The translations under genes were made by a program, and so were the position numbers. The notes below the pieces were generated by a model. The model did no database searches and was not told the DNA's origin. It worked only from the letters and a program-made list of their open reading frames with translations. 6,052 nt of DNA from Pyramidobacter sp. (GTDB lineage Bacteria > Synergistota > Synergistia > Synergistales > Dethiosulfovibrionaceae): contig JAGAYQ010000203.1 in the NCBI GenBank assembly GCA_017940445.1, positions 1-6,052 on the forward strand, given 5' to 3'. Position 1 is the first letter of the stretch, and each line of letters starts with the position of its first letter. Below, one piece after another: positions 4,007 through 6,052 of this stretch.

Positions 4007-4303
4007 ATGAGTGATCGCGGCATCAGGATATACGAATACTTTATGTGCACGATTATCGCCATACCGGGTTTCGCGTGCCGCGTCGAGCTTGCAAACGGCC
4101 TCGGGTGGCTGCTGTATCATTTCATCGTCTGGCTCTTCTCCGGCTCGTTCTGGCACTTCCTCGGTTTCCTCATTGCCGTTCTCATCGTTTTCGCTCTGAC
4201 GCTGTTCGTCAAAGCGGTAATAAGCGGAGGGCCGAGTTACGACGACGAAGTATACTCATCATTTTCATACGACGCTTACGACGGCTACGACGACGGTTAT
4301 TAA
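4007..4303 (+). CDS. Small membrane protein with an Asp/Tyr-rich tail (superinfection-exclusion candidate)
   Basis: The 98-aa product is strongly hydrophobic: a Trp/Phe-rich stretch near residues 33-49 (WLLYHFIVWLFSGSFW) and a transmembrane helix at about 51-72 (FLGFLIAVLIVFALTLFVKAVI). An earlier hydrophobic patch (about 12-23) may be a further segment. From about 76 the tail is a low-complexity acidic run of Tyr and Asp (SYDAYDGYDDGY), encoded by repeated TACGACG-like units. The gene begins five bases after the repressor stop, so both should be made in the lysogen. In many Bacillota phages a membrane protein between repressor and integrase blocks DNA entry by related phages. That role is inferred only from position and topology; the ribosome site (AGGGA) is weak. 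Confidence 0.65.
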   Translation: MSDRGIRIYEYFMCTIIAIPGFACRVELANGLGWLLYHFIVWLFSGSFWHFLGFLIAVLIVFALTLFVKAVISGGPSYDDEVYSSFSYDAYDGYDDGY

Positions 4304-4411
4304 CCGAAAAAACAGGAGCGCGTTCCAATCCCGCTAACCATGCGGGGCAACAAAAACACACCAAAGCCAGTAGCTAGCATATATCACATAAAACGTGAGT
4401 TTTTCAGTGAG

Positions 4412-4440
4412 TTGCTTAAACGCTACTTTCATGATAAAAT
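4412..4440 (+). promoter_or_regulatory. Likely promoter of tRNA-Gln
   Basis: TTGCTT (4412-4417), a 17-base spacer and TAAAAT (4435-4440) form a fair sigma-70 promoter. Transcription would start about 70 bases before the tRNA, leaving a leader for RNase processing. Confidence 0.5.
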
Positions 4441-4449
4441 GCGTCAACA

Positions 4450-4500
4450 GCGCGGCGAGCAAGAGACAATAAAGCCCGCCGAGCGCGCCAGTTTTCTTTT
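4450..4500 (+). terminator. Possible hairpin terminator of the repressor operon
   Basis: GCGC-GGCG (4450-4457) can pair with CGCC-a-GCGC (4477-4486) with one bulged base, and T-rich sequence (GTTTTCTTTT, 4491-4500) follows a few bases later. The gap before the T tract and the bulge make it a weak call. It may instead be structure in the tRNA leader. Confidence 0.35.
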
Positions 4501-4518
4501 CGCTGCATGGCGAGCTGT

Positions 4519-4592
4519 TACCCCGTGGTGCAACGGCAGCACAAGGGATTTTGGTTCCCTTGATCCTGGTTCGAATCCAGGCGGGGTAGCCA
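4519..4592 (+). tRNA. tRNA-Gln(UUG), complete, CCA encoded
   Basis: All arms fold. The acceptor TACCCCG (4519-4525) pairs with CGGGGTA (4582-4588), including the U1-A72 pair typical of tRNA-Gln. The anticodon stem is AGGGA/TCCCT (4544-4548, 4556-4560) around loop TTTTGGT, placing anticodon TTG at 4551-4553. The T arm is CCTGG-TTCGAAT-CCAGG (4565-4581). Discriminator G4589 is followed by encoded CCA (4590-4592). Nothing is missing, so it should be functional. It sits between phage immunity genes and an integrase, and its 3' half is a natural attachment-site candidate, since P4-type integrases usually use tRNA 3' ends. Confidence 0.95.
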
Positions 4593-4616
4593 TTTTATTT
4601 TTTCATATTGTTTCAT

Positions 4617-4660
4617 AAACGCCCAACCCTCTTGCAAACGGGGGTTGGGCGTTTTATTAT
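4617..4660 (+). terminator. Strong intrinsic terminator after tRNA-Gln
   Basis: AAACGCCCAACCC (4617-4629) and GGGTTGGGCGTTT (4642-4654) form a perfect 13-bp stem with a 12-base loop, followed by a T-rich run (GTTTTATTATTTC). It ends the tRNA transcript and insulates the integrase gene. Confidence 0.88.
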
Positions 4661-4700
4661 TTCTTCATGGCGCGTCATATTTTGCCAAAAATCATTTTCT

Positions 4701-4721
4701 GCGGTACCTTTCGCGGTACCT
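4701..4721. repeat. Tandem GCGGTACCT repeats in the integrase upstream region
   Basis: GCGGTACCT occurs at 4701-4709 and 4713-4721, a 12-bp period, each containing the palindrome GGTACC. They lie 21-41 bases before the integrase start, over a weak candidate promoter with -35 TTGCCA at 4682-4687. They could be arm-type integrase sites or an autoregulatory operator. Confidence 0.55.
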
Positions 4722-4741
4722 GAAAAGGGGCAAAAAGTACC

Positions 4742-5935
4742 ATGAAGGTGAAGGTAGGGAAAGAACAGGCAATCAGCACGGCTCTGACCGATACGATCGT
4801 GAAGGATCTCAAGCCGAGAGACAAAACGTATTTGGTCTGTGATTACGACTGCCTCTATTTGGCTGTGCATCCCAGCGGCGTGAAGTCGTGGGTGTATCGG
4901 CCGCGCGATGGACGCGGGAAGAAAACGCTCGGGCGGTACCCGAGGATGAAATTGAAGGACGCGCGGCGCGTGCGCGACGAGCTGGCCGAAAAGCACCAGC
5001 GCGGCGAGGATGAGGGCGTCACGCTGCGCGAACTGGCGGCCGAGTGGATGAAGATGAAAGTCCTCGGTACTTTTGCGCCAGGTACCGTTCGCCTGATCCA
5101 GCAGCGGCTCGACACGTACCTGCTGCCACGCTTCGGCGACCGCATCGTGAGCGAAGTGACGCCCGTTGAGCTGCTGGACCTGTGTCGGCAGATCGAAGCG
5201 CAGGGCAAGATCGAAACGGCCCATCGCGTGAAAAATCTCTGGGGCCAGATCGCCCGCTACGGCATCGCCGCCGGCGGAAAGTGCAGCCGCGATGTGAGTC
5301 AGGATCTGGCGGGGGCCATGCGCCCCTTGAAGAGCGAGCACCGTGCATCGATCCAGGACAAGAAGCTTCTGGGAGCGCTCCTGCGCTCGATGGCCGACAA
5401 CATCACGCCCCGGCTGAACCGCCTGCTCATGTTCCAGGCGTACACCTTTGTCCGGCCGACGGAGGCCCGCTGTGCGCGGTGGGAGGAGATCGACTTCGCC
5501 GAGCGGCTGTGGCGGATCCCGCCCGAGCGCATGAAGATGAAGCGTCCGCACCTCGTGCCGCTCAGCCGTCAGGCGATGGCGATCCTTGAGGCCGCGCGGC
5601 CGAAGGAGAGCGGACTGATTTTTCCGAGCCCCGAGACTGGCGAAGCGATGTCTGATATGACGCCAGTGATGGCCCTTCGCCGTGCCTGCCAGAAGGCCAA
5701 ACTGCCGCCGATGGTGCCGCATGGATGGAGGAGTGCAGCGTCGACGCTGCTGAACGAGTACCAGTGGCCGGCCGACGCGATCGAGCGACAGCTGGCCCAC
5801 GTGCCCGGCGGCGTGCGCGCCGTGTACAATTATGCGCAGTATCTGGACACGCGCCGGGAGATGCTGCAATGGTGGGCCGACTTCCTCGACGCGCTGAGAG
5901 CCGGCACGGCGGAGCCGGAAAAGTCGCAGATTTAA
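4742..5935 (+). CDS. int: P4-type tyrosine integrase
   Basis: This 397-aa tyrosine recombinase has the P4-integrase layout. An N-terminal DUF4102 arm-binding domain (about 13-85) shows the usual LTDTIVKDLKPRDK, DYDCLYLAVHPSGVKSW and LGRYPRMKLKDAR signatures. A SAM-like core-binding domain follows (about 92-190), then the catalytic domain (about 200-385). The catalytic set is complete: R238 (FVRPTEA), K265 in MKMKRPHLVPLS, H327 and R330 (HGWR), H353, and the nucleophile Y362 nine residues later. It performs integration and excision between att sites, usually at the 3' end of a tRNA gene. The ATG at 4742 has AGGGG 12-13 bases upstream, a loose ribosome site. The gene lies downstream of tRNA-Gln in the same orientation, and is GC-rich compared with the preceding spacer. 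Length is normal and nothing suggests decay. Confidence 0.95.
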   Translation: MKVKVGKEQAISTALTDTIVKDLKPRDKTYLVCDYDCLYLAVHPSGVKSWVYRPRDGRGKKTLGRYPRMKLKDARRVRDELAEKHQRGEDEGVTLRELAAEWMKMKVLGTFAPGTVRLIQQRLDTYLLPRFGDRIVSEVTPVELLDLCRQIEAQGKIETAHRVKNLWGQIARYGIAAGGKCSRDVSQDLAGAMRPLKSEHRASIQDKKLLGALLRSMADNITPRLNRLLMFQAYTFVRPTEARCARWEEIDFAERLWRIPPERMKMKRPHLVPLSRQAMAILEAARPKESGLIFPSPETGEAMSDMTPVMALRRACQKAKLPPMVPHGWRSAASTLLNEYQWPADAIERQLAHVPGGVRAVYNYAQYLDTRREMLQWWADFLDALRAGTAEPEKSQI

Positions 5936-6052
5936 CTTGCTGGCAAGATTAACGCAAGAAAGAAATAGGGCGCTAGCCCTTGCAAACACTGGATAATTTA
6001 ACTTGCCCGCAATTTGCTCGCACTAAAAACACAATAAAAAAGAACAGTGAAC
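5930..6052. repeat. Repeated TTGC-NN-GCAA elements after the integrase
   Basis: ATTTAACTTGCTGGCAA (5930-5946) recurs as ATTTAACTTGCCCGCAA (5996-6012), matching at 15 of 17 positions, 66 bp apart. A third, shorter TTGCTCGCA follows at 6014-6022. A hairpin AGGGC-gcta-GCCCT lies between them (5967-5980) without a T tract. No gene start is seen before the window ends. The arrangement suggests recombinase or excisionase binding sites, possibly in an att region. Confidence 0.55.

Larger units (their letters stand above)
4304..4518. other. Non-coding, AT-rich spacer between membrane protein and tRNA
   Basis: I see no convincing protein gene here. An open frame starting at 4340 has no ribosome site and runs through the tRNA, so it is rejected. 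The stretch holds a likely tRNA promoter (4412-4440), a GC-rich hairpin followed by T-rich sequence (4450-4500), and a short CCCGC/GCGGG inverted repeat (4330-4346). It is more AT-rich than most genes around it. Confidence 0.6.

Noticed and set aside
4340..4618. 92-codon frame covering the tRNA
   Set aside because: No ribosome site, and its C-terminal half (WCNGSTRDFGSLDPGSNPGG) is the well-known spurious translation of a tRNA.
5967..5980. AGGGC-gcta-GCCCT hairpin as an integrase terminator
   Set aside because: The stem is only 5 bp and no T tract follows (TGCAAACAC), so intrinsic termination is unlikely.
4613..5989. 458-codon open frame on the minus strand, antisense to the integrase
   Set aside because: It is an out-of-frame shadow of a GC-rich gene. 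The product is Arg/His-rich with no domain pattern, while the plus-strand frame has a full catalytic set.
1..6052. CRISPR array or insertion sequence
   Set aside because: No regularly spaced identical repeats with unique spacers, and no transposase signature or terminal inverted repeats were found.

Overview
The window looks like the lysogeny/early-control end of a temperate phage or prophage in a bacterium of moderate to high GC with strong AGGAGGTGA-type ribosome binding sites and a CCA-encoding tRNA. A host in the Bacillota (perhaps Negativicutes) or Synergistota would fit strong Shine-Dalgarno sites combined with a P4-type integrase, but the sequence alone does not decide this.

Layout. 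Positions 1-3456 are mainly a leftward (minus) early operon of tightly packed, often overlapping genes. In transcription order it holds an 80-aa protein, an AlpA-like DNA-binding protein, a 49-aa membrane peptide, a DnaJ-type zinc-finger protein, an XRE-type HTH protein, a 57-aa acidic protein, a membrane-anchored coiled-coil protein, a PD-(D/E)XK nuclease with a probable Fe-S cysteine cluster, a Sak4-like RecA-fold ATPase, and the start of a possible DUF669-type protein. The last three resemble a known phage recombination/replication set. One small zinc-ribbon gene (3072-3287) lies on the opposite strand inside this operon with its own promoter and a strong hairpin terminator. It overlaps the 3' end of the 80-aa gene antisense.

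Positions 3457-3605 are a divergent control region with back-to-back promoters and several operator-like repeats: the palindrome AATCACGTGATT, two CGGTTGATT copies, and a dyad over the repressor -10. To the right come a XRE/CI-type repressor (3606-4001) and a small membrane protein with an Asp/Tyr-rich tail (4007-4303). A 430-bp gap without protein genes follows, holding an intact tRNA-Gln(UUG) (4519-4592) and a strong terminator (4617-4660). Then comes a P4-type tyrosine integrase with a complete catalytic set (4742-5935). The last 117 bp hold repeated TTGC-NN-GCAA elements that may be recombinase sites.

How it fits together. The repressor probably holds the leftward early promoter off in the lysogen. 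When it fails, the early operon makes regulators and recombination proteins, and the integrase handles integration and excision. The most unusual points are the antisense zinc-ribbon cassette inside the early operon, the duplicated gene-start sequence flanking it, and an intact tRNA-Gln between the immunity genes and the integrase gene.
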